A DNA stretch of 64,000 bases from Moraxella pluranimalium (lineage in GTDB: Bacteria > Pseudomonadota > Gammaproteobacteria > Pseudomonadales > Moraxellaceae). This document shows, one piece after another, positions 7,949-19,276 of this stretch (within the stretch, counting starts at the first letter, position 1; every line of letters starts with the position of its first letter). The translations under genes and the position numbers were made by a program. The notes under the pieces are model-generated. The model was not told where the DNA came from, did no database searches, and saw nothing but the letters and a program-made list of their open reading frames with translations. The stretch lies in NCBI RefSeq assembly GCF_002014825.1, contig NZ_MUYU01000012.1:6149-70148 (forward strand), given 5' to 3'.

Positions 7949-10900
7949 TTATTCTTGGCTACCCAATTCGTCGGCGAAGGCTTTGGCAAAGCTATCTTCG
8001 ACACTTAGGTCAGCGGCAGGCTCACTGCTTGCAGTCAAATCAGCCAACAACTCTTCAACTGGCAACGCTTCTTTGATTGCTTTTTCAGCTTTGCGTTGGC
8101 GGTTTTGGTGATAAGCCAAACCAGTACCAGCTGGGATTAGGCGACCAACCACGACGTTCTCTTTTAGACCGCTTAGGTCATCGACTTTACCCATCACCGC
8201 AGCCGCTGTCAAGACACGGGTAGTCTCTTGGAACGATGCTGCCGAGATGAAGCTTTCAGTTGCAAGGCTTGCCTTAGTGATACCAAGTAGCTGACGCTCG
8301 TACTGTACTGGGAATTTGTTGTTCGCAATCAGTTCAGCATTGAGTGCGCGAATCTTCGAGTATTCCGCTTGGTCGCCTTTGAAGTAGCTTGAATCGCCAC
8401 CGTCGATGATCTCAACTTTACGCAACATCTGACGTACGATGACTTCGATGTGCTTATCGTTGATCTTAACACCTTGTAAGCGATAAACTTCTTGGACTTC
8501 ATTGACAATGTAGTTTGCCAATGCAGTTTCGCCTTTGAGACGCAGGATGTCGTGTGGGTTTTGCGGACCGTCAGAGATGATTTCACCACGCTCCACCGTT
8601 TCGCCTTCAAACACGTTGATTTGACGCCATTTTGGAATCAACTCTTCATGCACATCGCCATCTTCATTGGTGATGATAAAGCGGTTTTTGCCTTTGGTTT
8701 CTTTACCAAAGCTCACCACACCACTCATCTCAGCCATGATTGCATGGTCTTTTGGACGGCGTGCTTCGAATAGGTCAGCAACTCGTGGCAGACCACCGGT
8801 AATATCTTTAGTACCTGATGTAGCTTGTGGAACACGGCCTAGCACCGAACCTGCGGTCACGTGCTCACCTTCGGCAACACGGATGATGGTGTCGTTTGGT
8901 AGGAAGTACACAACTTCTTTGCCATCATCAGTATCAAGGATAATCGCAGGACGCAAGTCTTTGGCGATGCTCGGGCGGTCTTTGCTTGCCAAGATTTCAA
9001 ACGAGCTGACACCCGTCATTTCATCAACCTTGACAGTCGCAGTCATACCATCGGTGATGTCGCTAAAGCGTGCTGTACCCGCAAATTCTGTGATAATCGG
9101 ATGGGTATGTGGATCCCACTTGGCAATCACTTGACCTGCTTCTACTGCATCGCCATCACGCACTAGTACGCTTGAGCCATAAGGCACTTTATAACGCTCA
9201 CGCTCACGGCCTTGGGCATCTGCCACACCGATTTCAGCTGAACGAGAGACGATAACTAGATGACCATCGACGTGCTCTACAGTCTTCATGTTGTGGAAAC
9301 GAACTGTACCGGTATTACCAACCGAGACGCTGTTGTCCACAGATGCTGCCGATGCCGCACCACCCACGTGGAAGGTACGCATGGTCAGCTGAGTACCCGG
9401 TTCACCGATTGATTGTGCTGCCATAACGCCCACAGATTCACCGATATTCACCAAGTGACCACGAGCTAGGTCACGGCCATAACACTTAGCACACACGCCT
9501 TGGCCGGCTTCACAGGTAATGACCGAGCGTACATAAACTTCGTCAATCGCATTGGCATCAAGCTGCTCAACCAAACGCTCATCAATCAGCGTGCCCGCTG
9601 CAACAACGACTTCACCATCAGCATTCACGACATCTTTGGCGGCGACACGACCAAGTACACGATCGCCTAGGCGTTCAACGATTTCACCACCGTCAATCAC
9701 TGGTGTCATGCGTTGACCTGCTTCTGTACCACAGTCATCTTGGGTAATCACAAGGTCTTGTGCCACATCGACCAGACGACGGGTCAAGTAACCTGAGTTT
9801 GCCGTTTTCAATGCGGTATCAGCAAGACCTTTGCGCGCACCGTGCGTTGAAATAAAGTACTGCAAAACGGTCAAGCCTTCACGGAAGTTCGCCTTAATTG
9901 GCGTCTCAATGATCGAGCCGTCTGGTTTTGCCATCAGACCACGCATACCGGCAAGCTGACGAATCTGTGTCGCACTACCACGAGCACCAGAGTCTGCCAT
10001 CATGTAGATTGAGTTGAACGATTTTTGGCGTTCGGTCTCGCCATCACGGTTCACAACTTCATCAGTTGATAGGTTTTCCATCATCGCATTGGCGATTTTG
10101 TCCGATGTACGAGCCCAAATATCAACAACTTTGTTGTATCGCTCACCCGCAGTCACGAAGCCTTGCTCAAATTGATGCTCGATATCACGCACTTCAGCAT
10201 CTGCCGCATCGACGATTTCTTTTTTGGTTGGTGGAATGACCATATCTTCCATACCAATCGAGATACCCGATAGCGTCGCTTGTGCAAAACCTAGATACAT
10301 CAAGTGGTCAGCAAATAGTACTGATTCTTTGACGCCCAGTTTGCGATAGCATGAGTTTAGTAGTTTTGAGATGTTTTTCTTGGTCATCTCGGTATTACAT
10401 TCGCTAAACGCCATACCTTCAGGCATGATGTTCCAAATCAATAGACGACCAGCGACAGTTTCTTTGATTTCAGTACGGCTGGTTTTTTCGCCAGTTTTTT
10501 CGTCCAAAATAGTTTCTGCCACACGCACTTTGATTTTGGCATTGACTGACAAATCATCAGAACCAATCGCACGCAACGCTTCGTTCACGGTACTAAATAC
10601 CATGCCTTCGCCTTTGGCATTGACACACGCACGACTGATGTAGTACAGACCCAAAACAACGTCTTGAGAAGGTACGATAATCGGCTCACCGTTTGCAGGC
10701 GATAGGATGTTGTTGGTTGACATCATCAATGCACGAGCTTCTAGCTGTGCTTCTAGTGTCAATGGTACGTGTACCGCCATTTGGTCACCGTCAAAGTCGG
10801 CGTTGAATGCCGCACAGACCAGTGGGTGTAGCTGAATGGCTTTACCTTCAATCAGTACAGGCTCGAACGCTTGCAGACCCAGACGGTGCAGTGTCGGCGC

Positions 10901-12181
10901 ACGGTTTAGCAGTACTGGATGTTCACGAATCACCATCGCCAGCATATCCCAAACGGCAGGCTCTTCACGCTCTACCATCTTCTTAGCAGCTTTGATGGTG
11001 CTTGCGATGTTGTTTTGTAGCAATTTTGCATAAGTAAATGGCTTGAATAGCTCAAGTGCCATTTTCTTTGGCAGACCACATTGATGTAGGCGCAGTGTCG
11101 GGCCAACAACGATGACCGAACGACCTGAATAGTCCACACGCTTACCTAGTAGGTTTTGACGGAAACGACCTTGCTTACCTTTGATCATATCAGCCAAAGA
11201 TTTCAATGGACGCTTGTTGCTACCTGTGATGGCACGACCACGACGACCGTTGTCTAGTAGCGCATCCACCGCTTCTTGTAGCATACGCTTTTCGTTACGC
11301 ACGATGATGTCAGGGGCATTTAGCTCCAATAGACGCTTCAAGCGGTTGTTACGGTTGATGACACGACGATATAGATCGTTCAAGTCAGAAGTCGCAAAAC
11401 GACCACCTTCAAGCGGTACTAGCGGGCGCAAATCTGGTGGCAATACAGGCAATACCGTCATCACCATCCACTCAGGCTTGTTGCCTGAATCGCGGAATGA
11501 CTCAAGTAGCTGTAGGCGTTTTGCCATTTTTTTCAGCTTGGTTTCAGAACCTGTTTGCGGAATGGCTTGGCGTAGCTCGTCAATCTCGCCATCGACATCG
11601 ATGTCTTTGAGCAAGTCTTGAACCGCTTCAGCACCCATTTTGGCAACAAATTCATCACCATACTGCTCAAGCGCATTGAAGTATTCTTCATCATCAAGCA
11701 GTTGATATTTTTCAAGGCTAGTCATGCCTGGATCGGTAACGATGTAGCTTTCGAAATACAGCACACGCTCGATATCACGCAGCGTGATGTCAAGCAATAG
11801 ACCGATACGGCTTGGCAGTGATTTTAAGAACCAAATATGCGCAACAGGGCTTGCCAATTCGATATGACCCATGCGCTCACGGCGAACTTTGGCAGCGGTA
11901 ACTTCAACACCACATTTTTCGCAGATGATGCCTTGGAATTTACGGCGCTTATATTTACCACACAAGCACTCAAAATCCTTGACAGGGCCAAAGATTTTGG
12001 CACAGAACAAGCCATCACGCTCAGGCTTAAAGGTACGATAGTTGATCGTTTCTGGCTTTTTAACTTCACCGTGTGACCAAGATTTGATCGCTTCAGGTGA
12101 CGCAAGTGAGATTTGAATGCTGTCAAATTCTCTTGCACCACTATCAGCAGGGCCTTTCATGATATCTAATAAATCTTTCAA
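7949..12181 (-). CDS. rpoC: DNA-directed RNA polymerase subunit beta' (TTG start)
   Basis: Largest subunit of RNA polymerase; carries the active-site Mg. NADFDGDQM with the three catalytic aspartates is visible, as are the N-terminal zinc-ribbon Cys residues (CLCGKY and ICEKCGV), the trigger-loop/bridge-helix region, and the second zinc site ([13 protein letters not shown]). The longest frame opens at a GTG at 12217, but family alignment places the N-terminus at KDLLDIM. There a TTG at 12181 follows GGAG with a 7-base spacer, giving 1410 residues. It is cotranscribed with rpoB, whose stop lies 82 bases upstream, and ends in a strong terminator. Confidence 0.96.
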   Translation of the reverse strand: MKDLLDIMKGPADSGAREFDSIQISLASPEAIKSWSHGEVKKPETINYRTFKPERDGLFCAKIFGPVKDFECLCGKYKRRKFQGIICEKCGVEVTAAKVRRERMGHIELASPVAHIWFLKSLPSRIGLLLDITLRDIERVLYFESYIVTDPGMTSLEKYQLLDDEEYFNALEQYGDEFVAKMGAEAVQDLLKDIDVDGEIDELRQAIPQTGSETKLKKMAKRLQLLESFRDSGNKPEWMVMTVLPVLPPDLRPLVPLEGGRFATSDLNDLYRRVINRNNRLKRLLELNAPDIIVRNEKRMLQEAVDALLDNGRRGRAITGSNKRPLKSLADMIKGKQGRFRQNLLGKRVDYSGRSVIVVGPTLRLHQCGLPKKMALELFKPFTYAKLLQNNIASTIKAAKKMVEREEPAVWDMLAMVIREHPVLLNRAPTLHRLGLQAFEPVLIEGKAIQLHPLVCAAFNADFDGDQMAVHVPLTLEAQLEARALMMSTNNILSPANGEPIIVPSQDVVLGLYYISRACVNAKGEGMVFSTVNEALRAIGSDDLSVNAKIKVRVAETILDEKTGEKTSRTEIKETVAGRLLIWNIMPEGMAFSECNTEMTKKNISKLLNSCYRKLGVKESVLFADHLMYLGFAQATLSGISIGMEDMVIPPTKKEIVDAADAEVRDIEHQFEQGFVTAGERYNKVVDIWARTSDKIANAMMENLSTDEVVNRDGETERQKSFNSIYMMADSGARGSATQIRQLAGMRGLMAKPDGSIIETPIKANFREGLTVLQYFISTHGARKGLADTALKTANSGYLTRRLVDVAQDLVITQDDCGTEAGQRMTPVIDGGEIVERLGDRVLGRVAAKDVVNADGEVVVAAGTLIDERLVEQLDANAIDEVYVRSVITCEAGQGVCAKCYGRDLARGHLVNIGESVGVMAAQSIGEPGTQLTMRTFHVGGAASAASVDNSVSVGNTGTVRFHNMKTVEHVDGHLVIVSRSAEIGVADAQGRERERYKVPYGSSVLVRDGDAVEAGQVIAKWDPHTHPIITEFAGTARFSDITDGMTATVKVDEMTGVSSFEILASKDRPSIAKDLRPAIILDTDDGKEVVYFLPNDTIIRVAEGEHVTAGSVLGRVPQATSGTKDITGGLPRVADLFEARRPKDHAIMAEMSGVVSFGKETKGKNRFIITNEDGDVHEELIPKWRQINVFEGETVERGEIISDGPQNPHDILRLKGETALANYIVNEVQEVYRLQGVKINDKHIEVIVRQMLRKVEIIDGGDSSYFKGDQAEYSKIRALNAELIANNKFPVQYERQLLGITKASLATESFISAASFQETTRVLTAAAVMGKVDDLSGLKENVVVGRLIPAGTGLAYHQNRQRKAEKAIKEALPVEELLADLTASSEPAADLSVEDSFAKAFADELGSQE

Positions 12182-12263
12182 AAGGTTTCTCCGTTGTATT
12201 CGTCGTAATTCTGACACCTAGCCACCATGTGCGATGGCTAGGCAAATTTTGGTCTTGGCTGAC

Positions 12264-15200
12264 TTATTTCTTTTCTTTTAAGTCAATGTTAATACCCAGC
12301 GAGCGAATCTCTTTGGTCAAGACATTGAACGACTCTGGCATACCTGGGTTCATGTATTGTTCACCATCAACGATGTTCTTATACATACGGGTACGGCCTT
12401 CGACATCGTCCGACTTGACTGTCAGCATCTCTTGAAGTGTATAAGTTGCGCCATACGCTTCTAGTGCCCAGACTTCCATCTCACCGAAACGCTGACCACC
12501 GAACTGCGCTTTACCACCAAGTGGCTGCTGGGTGACTAGCGAGTACGAGCCAGTTGAACGCGCGTGCATCTTGTCATCAACCAAGTGGTTCAGCTTAAGC
12601 ATATACATATAGCCAACAGTCACAGGACGGTCAAATTTCTTACCAGTACGGCCATCGTACAAGGTTTGCTGACCTGTGGTCGATAGACCTGCTAGGCTTA
12701 GTAGCTCCTTGATTTGCGTTTCTTTAGCACCATCAAAGACCGCAGTACCCATTGGTACGCCTGCACGCAAGTTTTGAGCCAATGCCAGCAAATCTTCATC
12801 AGACAAGCTGTCTAGATCAACTTGCTCACCGCCAACTTTGTTATAGATCTTATCCAAGAAATCACGCAGCTCAGCGATGCTTGCTTGGGCACGTAGCATA
12901 CCATCAATCTTATCGCCCAAGCCTTTTGCCGCCATACCTAGATGCGTCTCAAGTACCTGACCGATATTCATACGCGATGGTACGCCCAGTGGGTTTAGTA
13001 CGATATCAACCGGCTTGCCGTTTTCGTCATAAGGCATATCCTCTACAGGCATGATGCGCGAGACAACACCCTTGTTACCATGACGACCAGCCATCTTATC
13101 ACCAGGCTGAATGCGACGTTTCACCGCCAAATATACCTTAACGATTTTTTGGACACCGTGTGCCAAATCATCGCCTTGGGTTAATTTGCGTTTTTTCTCA
13201 GCAAATTTGTTGTCGATGTCTTTTTGCTTATCGCTTAGGAATTCAGCGATTTGACCTAGACGCTCTGATACTTCTTCTTCTGCAGGCTGAATGTCAAGCA
13301 AAGTTTCTAGTGGTAGGTTCTCGATATCAGCAAGTGACAATACAGTACCTGCCTTAAAGCCTGCACCACCTGAGACTTTTTTGCCGTCAAGTAGGCTTAG
13401 GATACGACCTTTTGCCGCCGCTTCAAAAATCACCAACTCTTCTTTTAAGTCTTTGCGGTAATTATCCAGCATCGCTTTTTCGATAGACTTAGCACGGCTG
13501 TCTTTTTCTAGACCATCACGGGTGAAGACTTGTACATCGATGACGGTACCCTTGGTTGATGATGGTACACGCAGTGATGTATCTTTGACATCAGCCGCTT
13601 TTTCACCGAAGATTGCACGAAGCAGCTTTTCTTCTGGTGTCAATTGGCTTTCACCTTTTGGTGTAACTTTACCCACCAAGATATCGCCTGCATCCACTTC
13701 AGCACCGATATACACGATACCCGCTTCGTCAAGGTTGGCAAGTGCTGCTTCACCGACGTTTGGAATATCACCAGTGATTTCTTCAGGGCCAAGCTTGGTA
13801 TCACGAGCCACACAGGTCAGCTCTTGGATGTGGATGGTGGTAAAGCGGTCTTCTTGAACCACACGCTCAGATAGCAAGATGGAGTCTTCGAAGTTATAAC
13901 CGTTCCATGGCATAAACGCCACACGCATATTCTGACCCAAAGCCAGTTCACCAAGGTCAGTCGATGGGCCATCAGCAAGGATGTCGCCACGAGCGATTTG
14001 ATCGCCTTCATTGACGATAACACGCTGGTTGATACAGGTGTTTTGGTTTGAACGGGTGTATTTGATCAGGTTATAGATATCAATACCTGCTTCACCGGCG
14101 GTCATCTCGCTTTCATTAACACGCACGATGATACGGCTGGCATCAACTTCTTCAATCACACCGCCACGCTTAGCAACCACACACACGCCTGAGTCACGAG
14201 CAACATGGCGTTCCATACCAGTACCAACCAATGGTTTGTCTGAACGCAAAGTTGGTACAGCCTGACGCTGCATGTTCGAACCCATCAATGCACGGTTCGC
14301 GTCGTCATGCTCTAGGAATGGAATCAAGCTTGCTGCCACTGAGACAACTTGGCGTGGCGAAACATCCATATGCGTCACTTTATCCGCACTCATACGCACC
14401 GATTCACCTTGATAGCGCACCATGACCATCTCTTCGGTCAGCTCGCCGTTTTCGTTCATTGGAGAATCAGCCTGTGCAATCACCATGCCAACTTCTTCGA
14501 TGGCTGAAACATAGTCAATCTCATCAGTCACACGACCATCGATGACACGACGATAAGGTGTCTCAAGGAAACCAAAGTTATTGGTCTTAGCAAATACCGC
14601 CAATGAGTTGATCAGACCAATGTTTGGACCTTCAGGTGTTTCGATCGGACATACACGACCATAATGCGTGGTATGTACGTCACGCACTTCAAAGCCTGCG
14701 CGCTCACGAGTCAAACCGCCTGGGCCAAGCGCTGATACACGGCGCTTATGGGTAATCTCAGACAGTGGGTTGTTTTGGTCCATGAACTGAGACAGCTGGC
14801 TTGAGCCAAAGAATTCCTTGATGGCAGCCGCAACTGGTTTTGAGTTGATCAAATCTTGTGGTGATAGGCTGTCAGATTCAGCAGTGGTCAGACGCTCTTT
14901 GACCGCACGCTCAACACGAGCAAGACCAATACGGAATTGGTTCTCGGTCATCTCACCCACTGAACGGATACGACGGTTACCCAAGTGGTCGATATCATCG
15001 ACTTCACCACGACCGTTACGAATCTCAATCAGCTCTTTTAGCACATCAACGATGTCAGCGTTTGATAGCACGCCTTGTTCACGCTGTACTTCGATGTCAT
15101 CAGTATCAACGAACTCACGACCCAAACGACGGTTGAACTTCATACGACCGACATTTGATAGATCATAACGCTCTTGGCTAAAGAACATTGATTCGAACAG

Positions 15201-16355
15201 CTTTTCGGCAGTTTCTAGCGTTGGCGGCTCACCTGGACGCATCACTTTGTAGATTTCGATCAATGCTTCTTCACGAGTCAGCACTGTATCTGCGCGCAGT
15301 GTATCAGCGATAAACGAGCCATGATCGATGTCATTGGTGAACAAAATCTTGAATGACTGAACATTTTTTTCAGCCAGTTTAACCAATGTTTCGTGGTCAA
15401 TTAGGCTGTTGGCACGGACGATGACTTCATCATTAACAATCACATCTTCGCCGATGATACGCTCATATAGGTACTCATCAGGCACGGCAAGCTTAGTCAT
15501 GCCAGATTCGATGATTTGCTTCACACGGCGAGCATTGATACGCTGACCTTGCTCAACGATCACTTTACCGTCTGGGCTGACGATGTCAAACTGCGCCATC
15601 TCACCTTTTAGGCGATCAGCAACCAATTCAGTTTCGAACGACTCTTGACCTTTGAATACTTCCACTTTTTCAAAGAACGCATCCAAAATCTGCTGTGTAT
15701 CCATACCAATAGCACGCAGGATAATGGTTGCAAGCAGTTTACGGCGACGGTCAATACGCGCATACACTAAATCTTTGACATCAAATTCAAAATCAAGCCA
15801 TGAGCCACGATAAGGAATGATACGAGCGTTATATAGCACTTTACCGCTTGAATGTGATTTACCCTTGTCATGATCAAAGAACACGCCCGGTGAACGGTGC
15901 AGCTGCGATACGATGACACGCTCAGTACCGTTGATGATGAATGTACCGTTATCAGTCATCAAAGGAATCTCGCCCATATAGACGCTTTGTTCACGGATGT
16001 CTTTGATGGCGGTTTTGTTTTCTTTGTCTTTGATGACTAGGCGGATTTTGACACGCAATGGCGCTGCAAAAGTCGAGCCACGCATGATACATTCACGCTC
16101 ATCAAACTCAGGCTCACCCAAATAGTACTCGACAAATTGAAGCTGTGCGTTGCCAGAATGGCTTTCAATTGGGAAAATCGATGAAAACGCTGCTTGCAAG
16201 CCAACATTTGCACGAGCTTGAGGTTTCTTATGCTCTTGCAAAAACTGCTCATAAGAATCTACTTGGATGGCAAGTAGATACGGCACATCCATGACATCTG
16301 GAAGCCGTGAAAAACTTTTACGAATGCGTTTCTTTTCGGTATAAGAATATGCCAT
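12264..16355 (-). CDS. rpoB: DNA-directed RNA polymerase subunit beta
   Basis: Second-largest RNA polymerase subunit, 1363 residues (E. coli 1342). Starts [15 protein letters not shown] with AAGGA upstream. The rifampicin-resistance-determining region (about 14715-14810) reads [28 protein letters not shown] in overlapping pieces, with Asp, His and Ser at the positions equivalent to E. coli 516, 526 and 531, so the canonical rifampicin-sensitive residues are kept. The C-terminal clamp motif [24 protein letters not shown] is present. An unusually long leader of about 300 bases separates it from the rplL attenuator and the putative promoter. Confidence 0.97.
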   Translation of the reverse strand: MAYSYTEKKRIRKSFSRLPDVMDVPYLLAIQVDSYEQFLQEHKKPQARANVGLQAAFSSIFPIESHSGNAQLQFVEYYLGEPEFDERECIMRGSTFAAPLRVKIRLVIKDKENKTAIKDIREQSVYMGEIPLMTDNGTFIINGTERVIVSQLHRSPGVFFDHDKGKSHSSGKVLYNARIIPYRGSWLDFEFDVKDLVYARIDRRRKLLATIILRAIGMDTQQILDAFFEKVEVFKGQESFETELVADRLKGEMAQFDIVSPDGKVIVEQGQRINARRVKQIIESGMTKLAVPDEYLYERIIGEDVIVNDEVIVRANSLIDHETLVKLAEKNVQSFKILFTNDIDHGSFIADTLRADTVLTREEALIEIYKVMRPGEPPTLETAEKLFESMFFSQERYDLSNVGRMKFNRRLGREFVDTDDIEVQREQGVLSNADIVDVLKELIEIRNGRGEVDDIDHLGNRRIRSVGEMTENQFRIGLARVERAVKERLTTAESDSLSPQDLINSKPVAAAIKEFFGSSQLSQFMDQNNPLSEITHKRRVSALGPGGLTRERAGFEVRDVHTTHYGRVCPIETPEGPNIGLINSLAVFAKTNNFGFLETPYRRVIDGRVTDEIDYVSAIEEVGMVIAQADSPMNENGELTEEMVMVRYQGESVRMSADKVTHMDVSPRQVVSVAASLIPFLEHDDANRALMGSNMQRQAVPTLRSDKPLVGTGMERHVARDSGVCVVAKRGGVIEEVDASRIIVRVNESEMTAGEAGIDIYNLIKYTRSNQNTCINQRVIVNEGDQIARGDILADGPSTDLGELALGQNMRVAFMPWNGYNFEDSILLSERVVQEDRFTTIHIQELTCVARDTKLGPEEITGDIPNVGEAALANLDEAGIVYIGAEVDAGDILVGKVTPKGESQLTPEEKLLRAIFGEKAADVKDTSLRVPSSTKGTVIDVQVFTRDGLEKDSRAKSIEKAMLDNYRKDLKEELVIFEAAAKGRILSLLDGKKVSGGAGFKAGTVLSLADIENLPLETLLDIQPAEEEVSERLGQIAEFLSDKQKDIDNKFAEKKRKLTQGDDLAHGVQKIVKVYLAVKRRIQPGDKMAGRHGNKGVVSRIMPVEDMPYDENGKPVDIVLNPLGVPSRMNIGQVLETHLGMAAKGLGDKIDGMLRAQASIAELRDFLDKIYNKVGGEQVDLDSLSDEDLLALAQNLRAGVPMGTAVFDGAKETQIKELLSLAGLSTTGQQTLYDGRTGKKFDRPVTVGYMYMLKLNHLVDDKMHARSTGSYSLVTQQPLGGKAQFGGQRFGEMEVWALEAYGATYTLQEMLTVKSDDVEGRTRMYKNIVDGEQYMNPGMPESFNVLTKEIRSLGINIDLKEKK

Positions 16356-16673
16356 TAAGATTCCTTAGGTTAAACTTAAAATCGTGTCGCCCAGCGGCAA
16401 ACACAGCCCAGAACTGATCCAAAAGCTTGAATTAGCCCCAAAAATTCGTTGCGAATCATTGCAATTCGCGATTTATGCACCCATTTTTGAACTTTTTTTG
16501 GACTTTTGCACCAACAAAAAGACGGTAGACACAACAAAACGCCAAATACCAAAGGCATTTAGCTCAATGTTTATACGTGGAAATGTCGTTCAGCTTGCAT
16601 GGGTGCGTTTGTCCTTTTGAGGTGTGTCATGGCATCTGCTGAAAGATGTATAACACAAAAGGTCAAATACTAA
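16356..16673 (-). other. Long untranslated leader upstream of rpoB
   Basis: About 318 bases lie between the probable rpoB promoter and the rpoB ATG. A 60-codon frame (16376-16558, minus) has no Shine-Dalgarno and no protein-like features. I see no obvious strong hairpin other than the attenuator upstream. It corresponds in position to the rplL-rpoB spacer of other Gammaproteobacteria, which contains an attenuator and an RNase III site in E. coli; no RNase III-type long stem was recognised here. Confidence 0.5.
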
Positions 16674-16702
16674 ATTATAATAAAAAAAAACCAATAATGC
16701 AA
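16674..16702 (-). promoter_or_regulatory. Candidate promoter for rpoBC inside the rplL attenuator
   Basis: On the minus strand TTGCAT (16697-16702) is separated by exactly 17 bases from a perfect TATAAT (16674-16679). The -35 lies in the loop and 3' arm of the terminator hairpin and the spacer contains its T run. The -35 matches consensus at only three positions. Confidence 0.5.
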
Positions 16703-16720
16703 TAACATTATTGGTTTTTT
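16685..16720 (-). terminator. Hairpin terminator/attenuator between rplL and rpoB
   Basis: A perfect 15-bp stem (16706-16720 with 16685-16699, including its A/T ends) closes a 6-base loop; read on the minus strand it ends in nine T residues. It starts 57 bases after the rplL stop and matches the known position of the partial terminator that lowers rpoBC expression relative to rplJL. It is symmetrical and could also work on the plus strand. Confidence 0.85.
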
Positions 16721-16776
16721 CGCTAAATAATTTCTGATCTTTGTTTGACTAAGCTGCCAAAGTCAGATCAGTCAAA

Positions 16777-17151
16777 TTATTTAAGTTCAACGGTCGCGCC
16801 AGCTTCTTCAAGCTTCTTCTTAAGCTCTTCAGCTTCAGCTTTTGATGCACCTTCTTTAACAGTTTGTGGAGCACCTTCAACTAGGTCTTTAGCTTCTTTC
16901 AAGCCTAGGCCAGTTACTTCACGTACAACTTTAATTACAGCTACTTTCTTGTCGCCGCCGTTAGTTAGAACAACGTTGAAGTCGTCTTTTTCTTCAGCTG
17001 CTGCGCCAGCGTCGCCGCCAGCTGCTGGAGCTGCTGCTAGAGCTGCTGCAGATACGCCGAATTTTTCTTCCATCGCAGAGATAAGCTCAACGATTTCCAT
17101 TACTGATTTTGCCGCGATTGCGTCTAGGATTTGTTCGTTAGTTAGTGACAT
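16777..17151 (-). CDS. rplL: 50S ribosomal protein L7/L12
   Basis: Stalk protein that recruits translation factors. The 124-residue sequence has the N-terminal dimerisation segment ([20 protein letters not shown]), an Ala/Gly-rich hinge (about 35-55), and the C-terminal factor-binding domain with [20 protein letters not shown]. It lies 57 bases downstream of rplJ in the usual rplJL pair. In other bacteria four or six copies bind one L10. Confidence 0.97.
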   Translation of the reverse strand: MSLTNEQILDAIAAKSVMEIVELISAMEEKFGVSAAALAAAPAAGGDAGAAAEEKDDFNVVLTNGGDKKVAVIKVVREVTGLGLKEAKDLVEGAPQTVKEGASKAEAEELKKKLEEAGATVELK

Positions 17152-17208
17152 AGCAATTATTCCTAAATAAAGGTATGAGAGTAAATAAATTTAAAATAAA
17201 ACGGTAAA

Positions 17209-17712
17209 TTAAGCCGCTTCTGATTCCATCTTGTCGCGTAAAGCAGCAAGGGTGCGAGCTAGTTTGCCAGCTGCTGCTTCTTTCATTGTACCCATTAGGC
17301 GAGCGATAGCTTCGTCGTAAGTAGGTAGAGTTGCTAGGCGATCGATAGATTTTGCGTCGATAAATTCACCTTCAAAAGCTGCGCCTTTGATTTCGAACTT
17401 GTCATTGGCCTTTGCAAATTCTTTGAACAAGCGTGCTGCTGCACCTGGATGTTCGTTAGAGAATGCAATCAAAGTAGGACCAACGAATACATCGTTCATG
17501 CACTCGAATGAAGTGTCAGCTAGGGCACGACGCAACAAAGTGTTACGCACGATACGCATATCAACACCTGCTTCACGAGCAGCTTTACGAAGTTCGGTCA
17601 TCTTTGCTACTGTAACACCGCGCGAGTCGGCAACTACAGCAGAGAGCGCACCTTTGGCAGCTTCATTTACTTCAGCAACAATTGCTTGTTTGTCTTGAAG
17701 ATTTAGTGCCAT
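17209..17712 (-). CDS. rplJ: 50S ribosomal protein L10
   Basis: Forms the base of the ribosomal stalk, with the C-terminal helix binding L7/L12 dimers; in the E. coli model the L10-L12 complex also represses its own mRNA through the leader. Length 167 residues. Starts [20 protein letters not shown] with the conserved [23 protein letters not shown] segment. GGAGA precedes the ATG. The L10 leader structure lies directly upstream, so translational autoregulation of rplJL is expected. Confidence 0.96.
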   Translation of the reverse strand: MALNLQDKQAIVAEVNEAAKGALSAVVADSRGVTVAKMTELRKAAREAGVDMRIVRNTLLRRALADTSFECMNDVFVGPTLIAFSNEHPGAAARLFKEFAKANDKFEIKGAAFEGEFIDAKSIDRLATLPTYDEAIARLMGTMKEAAAGKLARTLAALRDKMESEAA

Positions 17713-17727
17713 GGGTTGTCTCCAATT

Positions 17728-17750
17728 TTATTGCTTATATGGCATAAGCA
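17728..17750 (-). promoter_or_regulatory. Hairpin next to the rplJ ribosome-binding site
   Basis: ATTGCTTAT and its complement ATAAGCAAT form a 9-bp stem with a GCCAT loop, about 10 bases before the GGAGA of rplJ. Its position suggests it could influence rplJ initiation within the L10 leader, but this is inference. Confidence 0.45.
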
Positions 17751-17807
17751 ATAAGCTAATTTCACAAAGCATCAAAACGATGTTTTGCACCATTACGGCG
17801 ACATGTG

Positions 17808-17866
17808 TCTCACCGTCTGCGTAGGCAGGTTTCCCAATTAGACTCATAAGAGCACCTACGGTCTTA
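17808..17866 (-). promoter_or_regulatory. L10 leader (ribosomal protein autoregulatory RNA)
   Basis: On the minus strand the segments GACCGTAGGTGC and GCCTACGCAGACGGTGAGA pair as ACCGT/ACGGT and GTAGG/CCTAC around an inner region containing GGGAAACC. These are the conserved arms and the GACGGTGA kink-turn-like side of the L10 leader family known in many bacteria. It lies 95-155 bases before rplJ. Two further hairpins sit upstream in the transcript: a perfect 9-bp stem at 17869-17888, and a perfect 13-bp stem pairing 17906-17918 with 17941-17953. Confidence 0.82.
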
Positions 17867-17963
17867 GACAGCACAACCCGTTGTGCTGAACTAATAAATT
17901 CTTGATTCATCATCAAGCCATTTGTCAAAGACAGCGGGTAGCTTGATGATGAAAAGTCGCACT

Positions 17964-17991
17964 ATTATAAGTGAATTTATTTTAAAATCAA
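17964..17991 (-). promoter_or_regulatory. Sigma-70 promoter for rplJL
   Basis: TTGATT (17986-17991) and a perfect TATAAT (17964-17969) are spaced 16 bases on the minus strand. The start of transcription would fall just before the leader hairpins. The -35 overlaps the 3' arm of the hairpin that follows rplA. Confidence 0.78.
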
Positions 17992-18017
17992 GTTAAATAT
18001 TGTATCTACTTGATTTT
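17984..18017 (-). terminator. Weak terminator-like hairpin after rplA
   Basis: AAAATCAAGT (18008-18017 on the minus strand) pairs perfectly with ACTTGATTTT (17984-17993) across a 14-base loop, nine bases after the rplA stop. The T run is short, so read-through into rplJ is likely; it may act as an attenuator. Confidence 0.5.
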
Positions 18018-18025
18018 TAATCAAA

Positions 18026-18727
18026 TTACTTATTAACGCGATGTGGAACTGGATCGATTGCAATGCCAGGACCCATAGTGCTAGATAGCGTGATCTTCTT
18101 GATATAGATACCTTTAGAAGTCGCAGGCTTAGCACGCTTAAGGTCGTTTAGAAGTGCAGTTGCGTTTTGTTCGATTTGTTCAGCAGTGAAGCCAACTTGA
18201 CCGATTGAAGCGTGGATGATACCCGCTTTATCAACACGGTATTGAGCCTGACCAGCTTTAGTGTTCTTAACAGCAGTTGCAACATCAGCAGTGACTGTGC
18301 CAACTTTTGGGTTTGGCATCAAGCCACGTGGGCCAAGGATAGTACCCAACTGACCAACAACACGCATAGCGTCTGGTGATGCGATAACCACATCAAAGTC
18401 CATGTTGCCAGCTTTGATGCTGTCTGCTAGGTCTTCAAAACCAACAACATCTGCACCTGCTTCTTTTGCAGCTTCTGCAGCAGCGCCTTGAGCAAATACA
18501 GCAACACGCTTAGTTTTGCCAGTACCTGCTGGTAGGTTAGTTGCACCACGAACCACTTGGTCTGATTTACGTGGGTCAACACCTAGGTTGATTGCGATGT
18601 CGATTGACTCTTTGAATTTTGCTGCTGGTAGATCGTTTAGGATTGCTACCGCTTCTTCGATGGTGTATAGCTTGTTGCTATCGACACGATCTTTGATTAG
18701 CTGTTGACGCTTAGTTAGCTTAGCCAT
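18026..18727 (-). CDS. rplA: 50S ribosomal protein L1
   Basis: Ribosomal L1-stalk protein and, in other bacteria, translational repressor of the rplKA mRNA. Length 233 residues, starting [15 protein letters not shown] and containing the signature [10 protein letters not shown] and the terminal [12 protein letters not shown]. Its ATG overlaps the rplK stop by one base (TAATG), indicating translational coupling. Confidence 0.97.
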   Translation of the reverse strand: MAKLTKRQQLIKDRVDSNKLYTIEEAVAILNDLPAAKFKESIDIAINLGVDPRKSDQVVRGATNLPAGTGKTKRVAVFAQGAAAEAAKEAGADVVGFEDLADSIKAGNMDFDVVIASPDAMRVVGQLGTILGPRGLMPNPKVGTVTADVATAVKNTKAGQAQYRVDKAGIIHASIGQVGFTAEQIEQNATALLNDLKRAKPATSKGIYIKKITLSSTMGPGIAIDPVPHRVNK

Positions 18728-19158
18728 TATACACCCTCCACAGTGATACCCATTGAGCGAGCAGTACCAGCAATGGTACGAACAGCCGCTTCAAGGTCAG
18801 CAGCGGTTAGGTCTGCTTGCTTGGTTTTAACGATTTCTTCTAGTTGTGCACGAGTGACAGTACCAACTTTGGCGCTGTGTGGTGTGCTTGAACCTTTAGC
18901 GATGCCAGCTGCTTTGCGTAGTAGTACGGCTGCAGGTGGTGACTTCATCACAAATGTGAATGATTTGTCGCTAAATACGGTAATAACAACTGGAATTGGC
19001 AAGCCTGGTTCGATGTTCGCAGATGCTGCGTTGAACTCTTTACAGAATGCCATGATGTTAACACCTTTTTGACCCAAAGCTGGACCAATTGGTGGCGAAG
19101 GGTTTGCCTTACCGGCAGGCACTTGTAGTTTGATGTAGCCATCAATCTTCTTTGCCAT
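18727..19158 (-). CDS. rplK: 50S ribosomal protein L11
   Basis: Forms the GTPase-associated centre with 23S rRNA and is needed for RelA activation; target site of thiostrepton-type drugs. Length 143 residues, starting [30 protein letters not shown], here split across the conserved N-terminal domain, with [11 protein letters not shown] following. AGGAG lies eight bases before the ATG. First gene of the rplKA unit, behind its own promoter at 19248-19276. Confidence 0.97.
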   Translation of the reverse strand: MAKKIDGYIKLQVPAGKANPSPPIGPALGQKGVNIMAFCKEFNAASANIEPGLPIPVVITVFSDKSFTFVMKSPPAAVLLRKAAGIAKGSSTPHSAKVGTVTRAQLEEIVKTKQADLTAADLEAAVRTIAGTARSMGITVEGV

Positions 19159-19247
19159 GAGAATCTCTCCTATGGTGGGTACAAACGCTCAATGAGCTCC
19201 CCGTGAATAACAAGCCCTAGACAAGACGCCTAGAGCCCAAACTGCGT

Positions 19248-19276
19248 ATTATACGCAAATTAATTAATCTTTTCAA
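19248..19276 (-). promoter_or_regulatory. Sigma-70 promoter for rplKA overlapping the nusG 3' end
   Basis: TTGAAA (19271-19276) lies within the last codons of nusG and is 17 bases from a perfect TATAAT (19248-19253) on the minus strand. The -10 sits in a small palindrome TGCGTA-TTA-TACGCA. Transcripts would start about 80 bases before rplK. Confidence 0.78.

Noticed and set aside
8329..8773. Several 60-150-codon frames inside rpoC, rpoB, fusA and similar genes
   Set aside because: All lie opposite or within strongly conserved coding sequence and have no start signals.
16376..16558. 60-codon frame in the rpoB leader
   Set aside because: No ribosome site and unusual Cys/Trp-rich composition; more likely untranslated leader.
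17728..17928. 66-codon frame upstream of rplJ
   Set aside because: It overlaps the L10 leader hairpins, whose pairing explains the sequence better.
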